The notes under the pieces are model-generated. The model ran no database searches. It saw nothing but the letters and a program-made list of their open reading frames with translations, and was not told where the DNA came from. A stretch of DNA of 6,555 nucleotides, taken from the NCBI GenBank assembly GCA_937901265.1, contig CALCHA010000598.1, positions 1-6,555 of the forward strand, written 5' to 3'. The position numbers and the translations under genes are program-made. Source of the DNA: an uncultured Phycisphaerales bacterium (lineage in GTDB: Bacteria; Planctomycetota; Phycisphaerae; WQYP01). Of this stretch, positions 1 to 5,988 are shown piece after piece (within the stretch, counting starts at the first letter, position 1; the number at the start of each line of letters is the position of its first letter).

Positions 1-630
1 CAGTTGTTCCAGCTTCTCCGCCCGTTCGATGTCGCAGACCGGTGACTCCGCCAGCTCCAGCAACGCCTCCCGCCGATAAGCGTAGATGCCCAGGTGCTTG
101 CGATAGTGCGGGGTCGCGCCGCCCGCTCGGCCGTCGCGATCGAAGGGGATCGCCGCCCGCGAAAAATAAAGGGCCATCCCGCTGCGGTCCGTGACGACCT
201 TCACCATGTTGGCGCTCGCCACATCGGCGAAATGCTCAAAGGGCGCGCTTACCGTCGCCATCGCCGCCTCGTGCGTTGCGAGCGCCTCGATCAATCCCTC
301 GATGATCGCCGGGTCAATCTCCGGCTCATCCCCCTGCACGTTCACCACGATCTCCACCCCCGCGAATTCCGGCTTGCGAATCACTTCCGCGATACGGTCC
401 GTACCCGACGGGTGGCCGTCGCTGGTCAGCACCGCGCGCCCGCCGAAGCCGGTGACCGCCGCCACGATCCGCGGGTCGTCAGTCGCCACAACCACGTCGT
501 CAGCACCGCGCGCCTTTCTGGCCTGATCCACCACATGCTCGATGAGATACTTGCCCGTCTGTCGGGCCAGCGGCTTGCCGGGAAATCGGGTCGATCCATA
601 GCGTGCCGGTATCACGATCAACACCTTCAC
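1..630 (-). CDS. kdsB: 3-deoxy-manno-octulosonate cytidylyltransferase (CMP-Kdo synthetase), C-terminus cut by window edge
   Basis: This cytoplasmic enzyme activates Kdo with CTP to give CMP-Kdo and pyrophosphate, the sugar donor for the Kdo step of lipid A/LPS core synthesis. The first 210 residues are visible; the family is usually about 250 long, so roughly 40 residues lie beyond position 1. Family motifs occur in order: the nucleotide-binding IPARYGSTRFPGKPL (residues 7-21), VATDD (48-52), SGTDRIAE (75-82), VNVQGDEP (96-103, with Asp101 matching the metal-binding Asp of the family), ALYFSRAAIPFDRD (153-166), HLGIYAYR (179-186) and EKLEQL (205-210). The start is GTG at 630-628. There is no in-frame ATG nearby, the protein begins exactly where the family does, and an AGGAG lies 8 bases upstream. 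The start overlaps the stop of the preceding membrane-protein gene as GTGA, so translational coupling is likely. All visible motifs are intact. Identification is from motif recall, not a search. Confidence 0.96.
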   Translation of the reverse strand, partial: MKVLIVIPARYGSTRFPGKPLARQTGKYLIEHVVDQARKARGADDVVVATDDPRIVAAVTGFGGRAVLTSDGHPSGTDRIAEVIRKPEFAGVEIVVNVQGDEPEIDPAIIEGLIEALATHEAAMATVSAPFEHFADVASANMVKVVTDRSGMALYFSRAAIPFDRDGRAGGATPHYRKHLGIYAYRREALLELAESPVCDIERAEKLEQL

Positions 631-1559
631 GAGCGGCGCTCCTGCGGCTTGGCCGGCACATACATCCGCCGCGCCATCACCCCCGCCCACGCCGCCATCG
701 CACCCGCGGCGACGCACCAGAGAATCAACGCCCCCTCATCGCTCAGCGCCGCGGATGCCGAATACCCGATCGCCTGCAGCACTCCGCTGAAAATCACCAG
801 CGGCACGAGCACCGCCCCGGCGATCCGGTACGCGACACGCCGCGGAATCATCAGCGACCGGCCCCCCGCCGCCGCGCCGATCACCACCAGCGGTGCCACC
901 AGGTACATCGTCAACGCGATCCACAGCGATTCGGCGAACAAACGCCACACGAACGTCAAGCCCGCCACCCCCACGAACATCGGAACACGGAAATCGTCAA
1001 CGTTCCGGCTGACAAGCGCCCCGTCGATCACCTTGGTGCCCCTCGCCGGAAGGACCGTGGGGAACAGCTTCTTGATCGTTGAGACCTGCGGGGCACCCAG
1101 GAACTGGAAGGACACGTTCTTTGAGCCAATCAGCATGCTGAAATTGGCTGGGAGCGATTCGATGTCCGTTTTGTCGGTGGGATCCACGACGATATTCTTC
1201 CAGCGGACCGGCCCCTTCCAGGGAGTGTCGTACGAAAGGACGCCGTCGCTGCTGAGTTCCATGCGGGAGTAGCGGGCATCGTAGTTCTGAGTTAAGCCTT
1301 CCAGCGAGGTGACGTAGGAGCGACCCGTTCCTATGGCCGCGCCGCTCGATCCCACGACAAGCGCCACGATCAACGCCACCAGCGTCACCCAGAAAGGATA
1401 CCGCGCCGCCTCGGCCCAGCTCTCCGGCCGCAGGCACAGGGCGATCAGACGCGCCCACAGGGGGGGCGGCTTGGGGTAGCGCCGCACCACCGCCGCGCCC
1501 GCCGGCCGTGCCCCCGCACGATCCGTTCCGGACACTGCTTCCTGACGCCTCTCATCCAT
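627..1559 (-). CDS. Four-helix membrane protein, DUF1189-like, function unknown
   Basis: A 310-residue protein. The first 35 residues are charged and Pro/Arg-rich, followed by an amphipathic stretch (LWARLIALCLRPESW, 34-48) and a membrane helix at about 56-77. A soluble domain of about 115 residues follows (78-190), containing SLPANFSMLIG and KVIDGALVSR. Three more hydrophobic segments lie at about 192-230 (possibly two helices), 241-265 and 274-295, and the tail is short and basic. One helix, an outer domain, then a hydrophobic bundle, with the Sxx(F/Y) and xxxARYPFW context before helix 1, resembles the DUF1189 family, whose role is unknown. This is from memory of the family's layout; a YIP1-type membrane protein is the alternative. 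The ATG at 1559 has AGGGG 7 bases upstream. Its stop overlaps the kdsB start by four bases, so the two are very likely cotranscribed and translationally coupled. That suggests, without proof, an envelope-related role. Confidence 0.75.
   Translation of the reverse strand: MDERRQEAVSGTDRAGARPAGAAVVRRYPKPPPLWARLIALCLRPESWAEAARYPFWVTLVALIVALVVGSSGAAIGTGRSYVTSLEGLTQNYDARYSRMELSSDGVLSYDTPWKGPVRWKNIVVDPTDKTDIESLPANFSMLIGSKNVSFQFLGAPQVSTIKKLFPTVLPARGTKVIDGALVSRNVDDFRVPMFVGVAGLTFVWRLFAESLWIALTMYLVAPLVVIGAAAGGRSLMIPRRVAYRIAGAVLVPLVIFSGVLQAIGYSASAALSDEGALILWCVAAGAMAAWAGVMARRMYVPAKPQERRS
639..643 (-). promoter_or_regulatory. Ribosome binding site for kdsB
   Basis: AGGAG on the minus strand, 8 bases before the GTG start at 630. 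It lies inside the last codons of the upstream gene and supports the GTG start, which lacks the usual ATG. Confidence 0.75.
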
Positions 1560-1566
1560 TTTTTGG

Positions 1567-1571
1567 CCCCT
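1567..1571 (-). promoter_or_regulatory. Ribosome binding site for the DUF1189-like gene
   Basis: AGGGG on the minus strand, 7 bases from the ATG at 1559-1557. It lies 9 bases downstream of the hairpin at 1581-1601, so it should stay accessible when that hairpin forms. Confidence 0.6.
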
Positions 1572-1580
1572 AAAACCAAG

Positions 1581-1601
1581 CGTCCGGCTCTTCGCCGGAC
1601 G
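1581..1601 (-). terminator. Strong hairpin between the DUF4340 and DUF1189-like genes; weak terminator or leader stem-loop
   Basis: On the minus strand the arms CGTCCGGC and GCCGGACG pair perfectly over 8 bases around the 5-base loop GAAGA. The bases after it read CTTGGTTTTAGGGG, so the U tract is broken and short (TTGGTTTT). This could give partial termination after the DUF4340 gene, or act as a 5' leader structure for the next gene. On the plus strand no T run follows, so a plus-strand terminator is unlikely. The pairing is directly visible; the role is inferred. Confidence 0.45.
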
Positions 1602-1646
1602 TTCGGATCACGTCTGCCTTGTCCCAGCCGCCATCCCCAACACACC

Positions 1647-1676
1647 AGTGTACAACGCCGACGCCCCTCGCGGCAA
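1647..1676 (-). promoter_or_regulatory. Possible weak sigma-70-type promoter for the DUF1189-like gene and kdsB
   Basis: Reading the minus strand, TTGCCG (1676-1671) and TACACT (1652-1647) each match 4 of 6 bases of the -35 and -10 consensus and are 18 bases apart. Initiation near 1640 would give a leader of about 80 bases that includes the hairpin at 1581-1601. Its position in the only sizeable gap of the cluster favours it, but such matches arise by chance and promoter consensus in this lineage may differ. The rest of the gap (1560-1705) holds no reading frame I would support. Confidence 0.25.
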
Positions 1677-1705
1677 TCGGGCTGTGAAAAAGGCCGCAAA
1701 TTCAC

Positions 1706-3736
1706 TTATTTCTCGGCCGGTGCACTCGCCGCACCCGGCTGGGTGGCGGGTTGGGTCGCGGGGATGGCGTAGGTCGTCGCCGTGAGATGGGTCATCAGCA
1801 ACGCCGCGGGCTCAAAGGTCCATGGGGTGCCCGGACCGCCCTCCCACACCGCCTGCCAGGTGCTGCCCGCCGCGCCGACCGCGGGGGCCGTCGCTGGTGC
1901 ACTCGTCGCCGTCGTCGGTTTCCACAGTCGCAGCGTCCGGGTGACCTCCTTGCCTTGATCGGGGCCGGTCGCCTGGTTCATCACCGCCTGCAGCGCCGCG
2001 GACATGGTCGCCGGGGCACTCGCCGCCCCCTGGGTGGTCGCCGGGGCGGTCGCTGCCGCGGCACTGGGCTCGAGGACCGTCACCGTGACCGTCATGTCCG
2101 GTGCCCCGCCGTGGGTCGGGCTGGTCGAGAGGAATTTCGCCGCCGTGAGGGGCGTGAAGTCCGCCAGCAGCGACGTCATCTTGCCCTCATCGACTGCGTC
2201 ACTGGCTCCGCCTGCATGAGCAACTTTCCACGACGTCCCGTCGCGCCGCAGGGTGAAGCCCGCCGCCCCCGGGCCCGTGACCTTGATTTCCCGAATGCGG
2301 TCCGCCGTCAGCCGCTCCAACGCATGGTCGCGCAGCTCCAGCACGCCCGGCGTCAGCTTCGCCACCTCCACGCTCTTCACCAGATACACCGTTGGCTCAC
2401 CCTGCACCATCAGCGGCGTCACGTCGTCCGCCGTCTCCGGCTTGCCGATCAGCAGCACATCATGGCGTGCCTGTCCCGGCGTTGTAAGCTCCACCTTTGC
2501 CTGTGGCGGGTCGAGCCCGATCGATTTCAAATCGCCGGCCGCATCCACGAACTTGCTCGCCCGCAAATCACGCAGGGTCGTCATCAGCGCCGTGGCGGCG
2601 CCGGGATCGCCGTCGGTCATGCCGATCGTCGGCCCGTCCAACATCCAGGTGCTGCTCGTCGCCACCGTCCGCGAGAGCGAGACCGTCCCGCCGGCCGTGG
2701 GCGTGATGTCGATACGCGTGGGTTCGGTCTGCGCGTTGGGCAGAACGACCGGATCGCGCAGGTCAGCGAGTTCCTTGTTGAGTTTGTCGAACGTGCTTGC
2801 CGTCAGCGTGAAGACTTCCTTCGATCCCGCAAGGCTCGCATAGACGTTTTTCTTGCTGGTGGGATCGGTGTAGTAGCCCAGTTCGAGCGTCACCGGCGTC
2901 CCCGCCGGGCGGCTGGTCGGGCCTGCTCCCGGCATGGAGGTGGGGGCCTCGGCCACCATTGCGGTAACCGTCATGACGGGCGGATTGAGCCCGGTCGCGG
3001 GCATGTCCTTGGGCAGTTCGCCGAAGCCCGCCGCACGCACATTCCGCAGTTCGTTGGTGATCCCCTCAATCGTCGCTGCATTCGCCCGCGCCGTGATCGG
3101 CGAGCTGATCACCCAGTCGTTCCCGTTCTTCACCAGCGTCACGTTCTGGTCCTTGTGGTGGATGGTCAGTTGCTCAATTGTCTCCGGCGAAATCTGCTTG
3201 ATCAGCTTGGACCGCAGCGTCGCCACCGGCACGTCCAGCTTGTCCAGCGGGTTGCTCTCCAACAGGTAAATCGTGGGGGCTCCGTCGGCCGTCGCGTACA
3301 CGCCGCTGACCGCCCGCTTACCGATGGACAGCGTGTGCTGCTTGCCGGTCTCATCCGTGAATTTGACCACGTGCCGCGCCTTGGCCACCCCGGTGGTCTC
3401 GGCCGAGTGCGCCCCCGACGGCGCCGGCTCAAACTTGTCCGCATACGTCAGGTTCATCAGCGCCGTGGTCACGTCGCTGGCACCCATATCGTCGGCGGCC
3501 GCGTCGACCGGCCGCGTCAGCCGCCACGTGTTGTTGCTCTTTGCCAACGCCCACTGCAGCGTGCCATCCTGCGTGTATTCCACGCTCATGATGCCCGCAG
3601 GCGCCGGCGTGAAGACCAGGTTGGTCCGCGACTTCTCCGCTGCCCCCTTCTGCTCGCTGCAGCTCTTTAATCCCAGGTAAGTGCTGCACACCAGCGCCAA
3701 CACAATCACCAGGACCAGCGTCAAACGAAAATTCAT
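1706..3736 (-). CDS. DUF4340-type membrane-anchored protein with four tandem modules
   Basis: A 676-residue protein with one N-terminal hydrophobic helix (residues 5-23) and the rest probably periplasmic. Cys17 and Cys26 do not sit in a good lipobox, so a helix anchor is more likely than a lipid anchor. The body is four diverged copies of a module of about 140-155 residues. Each has a Trp strand (WRLTRP at 71, WVISSP at 208, WMLDGP at 364, WKVAHA at 503), an Ala/Asp helix, then (K/G)F, then a G-L-x-P-P type element (TTGVAKA, ATGLNPP, SIGLDPP, THGGAPD), then a strand ending in IGK, LGY, IGK and LWK. Copies 2 and 3 keep the DUF4340 hallmarks best; copy 4 is the most degenerate and is interrupted by Ala/Thr/Pro linkers (about 557-585 and 608-622). 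The tail is also low complexity (TQPATQPG). DUF4340 genes commonly follow GldG-like ABC auxiliary genes, as here, 55 bases downstream. The ATG at 3736 has GAGG 5 bases upstream. The biochemical function is unknown. Confidence 0.88.
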   Translation of the reverse strand: MNFRLTLVLVIVLALVCSTYLGLKSCSEQKGAAEKSRTNLVFTPAPAGIMSVEYTQDGTLQWALAKSNNTWRLTRPVDAAADDMGASDVTTALMNLTYADKFEPAPSGAHSAETTGVAKARHVVKFTDETGKQHTLSIGKRAVSGVYATADGAPTIYLLESNPLDKLDVPVATLRSKLIKQISPETIEQLTIHHKDQNVTLVKNGNDWVISSPITARANAATIEGITNELRNVRAAGFGELPKDMPATGLNPPVMTVTAMVAEAPTSMPGAGPTSRPAGTPVTLELGYYTDPTSKKNVYASLAGSKEVFTLTASTFDKLNKELADLRDPVVLPNAQTEPTRIDITPTAGGTVSLSRTVATSSTWMLDGPTIGMTDGDPGAATALMTTLRDLRASKFVDAAGDLKSIGLDPPQAKVELTTPGQARHDVLLIGKPETADDVTPLMVQGEPTVYLVKSVEVAKLTPGVLELRDHALERLTADRIREIKVTGPGAAGFTLRRDGTSWKVAHAGGASDAVDEGKMTSLLADFTPLTAAKFLSTSPTHGGAPDMTVTVTVLEPSAAAATAPATTQGAASAPATMSAALQAVMNQATGPDQGKEVTRTLRLWKPTTATSAPATAPAVGAAGSTWQAVWEGGPGTPWTFEPAALLMTHLTATTYAIPATQPATQPGAASAPAEK

Positions 3737-3741
3737 GTCTG

Positions 3742-3745
3742 CCTC
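3742..3745 (-). promoter_or_regulatory. Ribosome binding site for the DUF4340 gene
   Basis: GAGG on the minus strand, 5 bases before the ATG at 3736-3734, within the 55-base spacer after the GldG-like gene. No convincing terminator or promoter is seen in that spacer, which supports cotranscription. Confidence 0.5.
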
Positions 3746-3791
3746 GAAGGGGTAACTTGCCTCACCATGTCACTTACATCCACCCCGTGGC

Positions 3792-5936
3792 TTAACGCCG
3801 CCGGAACAGCCACACCACCCCGCCCAGTGCCAGCGCCCCGAAGGGGATCAGCACAAACACCAGCGTCCGAATCGCGATCAACGCCCCCGGCGAAATGTTC
3901 TGAATGCGTTGCGCCGCGCTCGATTTGCTGCTCACCGCGATCATGTTCTCATAGCCCGCAAGCCACAAGGTCGAGTTGGCGATCAACTCCAGATTGCCCG
4001 GATTCGCCAAATGCTGCACGATGTGGTTCCCCTCAATCGACGGCGGCAGCACATCCATCGTGGCGCTGTCCGCTCCCACCAGCGTGCTCCCCAGCACCAC
4101 CAGCCGCTCTTCCTTATCCTTGTCGCCCTTGTCTTTCACGCCCGCGGCCGCCAGCGGACAGGGCGGGGCATAGTCCACCCCTTTGTCGAATTTCGCATCC
4201 CGCGCGTAGGCCGTCTCGCCCCAGTGGTCGGCGTCGTTGGGCGTGTTCACCAGCACGGCCGCTTCCACGCCCGCAGGCATGGTGCTGTCGATGCCCACGA
4301 TCGTCGGGCCGCCGATCATCCCGCCCATCGGGCCACCGCTGGGCACCCCCATGAAGATCGACTGCAGAGACTGCAGAGGCCGGGTGATCTCGTGGTCGGC
4401 ATAGTGGGTCACGACGATGCGCGGATAGGTGATCTCCCCATCCTGCAGCTCGTAATGTCGCACCACCGTGTACTTCGGCTGCACCACGATCCCAAACGTT
4501 TTCGCGATTTCGTCATACGCATACGTGTCGCCCCCGCCCATCAGCCCGCCCCCCGACGAGGCCAGCAACATCGCCCGCCCGCCCGTGGCCAGATGCTCCT
4601 TGAGTGCCGCAATGATCGGCTTGGGATCGGCTGGCGGCATCCCCGACATCATCTGCTGCGGCGTGGGGGCGTCCGGCGGAAACACGATCCAGACCACCCC
4701 TTTCCCCGACGCCGGCGGCGTCGGCGAGGGCGGCGGCTGATCCGGCGACGTCTGCGGCCCCGGAGGCGACCACTCCATCACGTCGAAATTCAGCTCCTTC
4801 AGCCGCTCCGCCACCCCGGACCAGCTCGATGCCTGCCCGCTGCTGGTGATTTGTGTCGGCGTCGCCGTCACAAAAACCACCTTCTGCTTGTCCGGATTCA
4901 CCATCGCCAACAGCGCCGAACTCACCGCCTGTTCCCCCACAAAGCTGCTCGAGTCCAGCCCTGGCGTCGGCTGATCCGACTGACTTTGCTTGATGATGTC
5001 ATACTCGTTGATCACTTGCGCCGTCTTGGGGCCCAGCACCACGATCGAGTTGTTGGCCACCGAACTCGTGATGTCCGACACCTTCAACGGCGTGAGTTTG
5101 TCCAGCCGGGCGAGATAATCTTTCACTTCCTTCTGCACCGCTGCGTAGCGCGGCGTCGCGTCTGCGAAGTATTTTTCCAGCCCCGAATCCTTCACCTTCG
5201 CCGGGTCCTGCACCGCCGCCAGCAGACCCACCACGTCGACCTGGTCGTTAAACGCCGCTTTGATCGCCGCCACCGCGCGGGTGTAGTCGGGCACGGTCGA
5301 ATCCGTGATCCGCTGGACCGCCTTCTGCCCCGACTGCATCTGATCAGGAAGCAGCGTTCCCATGATCCCGTAGAACTGGTTCGCCGCCTGTGCGGTGGTC
5401 GCGTTCACCCCGGGCTGCTGTGCCAGCGCGCTCAGATTCGCCGCCTCCCCCTTGGCGAAGGTGTCCATGTCCTTCGCCACCTTGTCGAAATCCCCCACCG
5501 CCGCTTCATACGGCTTGAGCTCGCCCGTGTACCGGTCACGGATCTTCTGCATCAGTTCATCCAGCGGCACGTCGGAGAGGTTCTCCACCGTGATGTCCTT
5601 CGACCGCCGGCCATACTCATCCAGCAGGTCCTGCACCCGCCGCGCGCTCTCATACGAAGCCTGGTCACTCCCCGAAGCCGAGCGCCCGGTGAACAGCGTC
5701 ACCAGCTCATACTTCTGCCCCTTCTGGTCGATTTGCTGGATCAGCTTCTTCGTCGAGTCGCTCAGCGAATAGATGCCGCCGCTGGTCCAGTCCAGCCGGC
5801 GGTTGTAGTTCGCGGTGGTATAGAGCGCAAAGCCGATGGTCACCGCGCCGATGATCACCAGCAGCGCCACATTTAACCCATACATCCAGTGCCGCTGCTT
5901 GGCGTTGGGCATCTCGTTCGTCGTTGTCTGCGTCAT
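3792..5936 (-). CDS. GldG-type ABC transport auxiliary protein, anchored at both ends
   Basis: A 714-residue protein with membrane helices at about 19-40 and 684-709 and a large domain between them, expected in the periplasm. Just after helix 1 comes the GldG-family signature: RRLDWTSGGIYSLSDSTKKL (46-65), then a strand-helix unit (YELVTLFTG, 76-84) and a helix ending in LLDEYGRRSKDITVENL. The central fold continues with SIVVLGPKT (297-305), FVGEQAVSSALL (332-343), KVVFVTATPTQ (352-362), a Pro-rich linker (391-410), VVWIVFPPDAP (414-424) and LATGGRAMLL (449-458). The C-terminal end RLVVLGST, then LANPGNLELIANSTLWLAG (643-661), the last helix and FRRR are typical of the family. Residues of about 124-285 form a long, mostly helical insertion. 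Such proteins are thought to work with an ABC permease and ATPase; in Bacteroidota GldG is tied to gliding motility, but the role here is unknown. The ATG at 5936 has only a weak GAG/AGG upstream. It follows the permease by 52 bases and precedes the DUF4340 gene by 55. Confidence 0.92.
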   Translation of the reverse strand: MTQTTTNEMPNAKQRHWMYGLNVALLVIIGAVTIGFALYTTANYNRRLDWTSGGIYSLSDSTKKLIQQIDQKGQKYELVTLFTGRSASGSDQASYESARRVQDLLDEYGRRSKDITVENLSDVPLDELMQKIRDRYTGELKPYEAAVGDFDKVAKDMDTFAKGEAANLSALAQQPGVNATTAQAANQFYGIMGTLLPDQMQSGQKAVQRITDSTVPDYTRAVAAIKAAFNDQVDVVGLLAAVQDPAKVKDSGLEKYFADATPRYAAVQKEVKDYLARLDKLTPLKVSDITSSVANNSIVVLGPKTAQVINEYDIIKQSQSDQPTPGLDSSSFVGEQAVSSALLAMVNPDKQKVVFVTATPTQITSSGQASSWSGVAERLKELNFDVMEWSPPGPQTSPDQPPPSPTPPASGKGVVWIVFPPDAPTPQQMMSGMPPADPKPIIAALKEHLATGGRAMLLASSGGGLMGGGDTYAYDEIAKTFGIVVQPKYTVVRHYELQDGEITYPRIVVTHYADHEITRPLQSLQSIFMGVPSGGPMGGMIGGPTIVGIDSTMPAGVEAAVLVNTPNDADHWGETAYARDAKFDKGVDYAPPCPLAAAGVKDKGDKDKEERLVVLGSTLVGADSATMDVLPPSIEGNHIVQHLANPGNLELIANSTLWLAGYENMIAVSSKSSAAQRIQNISPGALIAIRTLVFVLIPFGALALGGVVWLFRRR
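4361..4378. repeat. Perfect 9-base tandem duplication inside the GldG-like gene
   Basis: ACTGCAGAG occurs twice in direct succession on the plus strand. It is in frame and gives the doubled tripeptide LQSLQS (residues 521-526). It looks like a small slippage duplication that keeps the frame. Confidence 0.8.
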
Positions 5937-5988
5937 GTCCTGCTCGCTTGGGAAAAGTCGTTCGATCTCACGCCGCCGGGCCCGCCCC

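Noticed and set aside
94..1272. Open frame of 392 codons on the plus strand
   Set aside because: It runs antisense across kdsB and the DUF1189-like gene, both of which have family features or good start signals. The composition is artefactual.
1683..1705. Inverted repeat GTGAA/TTCAC just after the DUF4340 stop
   Set aside because: A 5-bp AT-containing stem with a 12-base loop is not stable enough to count as a terminator.
1751..3670. Long open frame of 639 codons on the plus strand
   Set aside because: It lies wholly opposite the DUF4340 gene. Its translation is very rich in Arg, His and Pro with no family motif, as expected for the reverse of a GC-rich coding frame.
3658..3688. Lipoprotein signal in the DUF4340 protein (Cys17 or Cys26)
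   Set aside because: The residues before Cys17 (ALV) and Cys26 (LKS) do not fit a lipobox, which needs a small residue at -1 and no charge at -2.
3737..3791. Possible stem GGGGT/ACCCC in the spacer between the GldG-like and DUF4340 genes
   Set aside because: The stem is only 5 bp, with a loop of more than 25 bases and no T run, so it is too weak to call a terminator.
3909..5876. Long open frame of 655 codons on the plus strand
   Set aside because: It is antisense to the well-supported GldG-like gene, is dominated by Arg, His and Leu, and has no recognisable domain.
5937..5988. GC-rich palindrome CGGGCCCG in the spacer after the permease
   Set aside because: It has no loop and no T tract. 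An 8-base palindrome is expected by chance in such GC-rich sequence.
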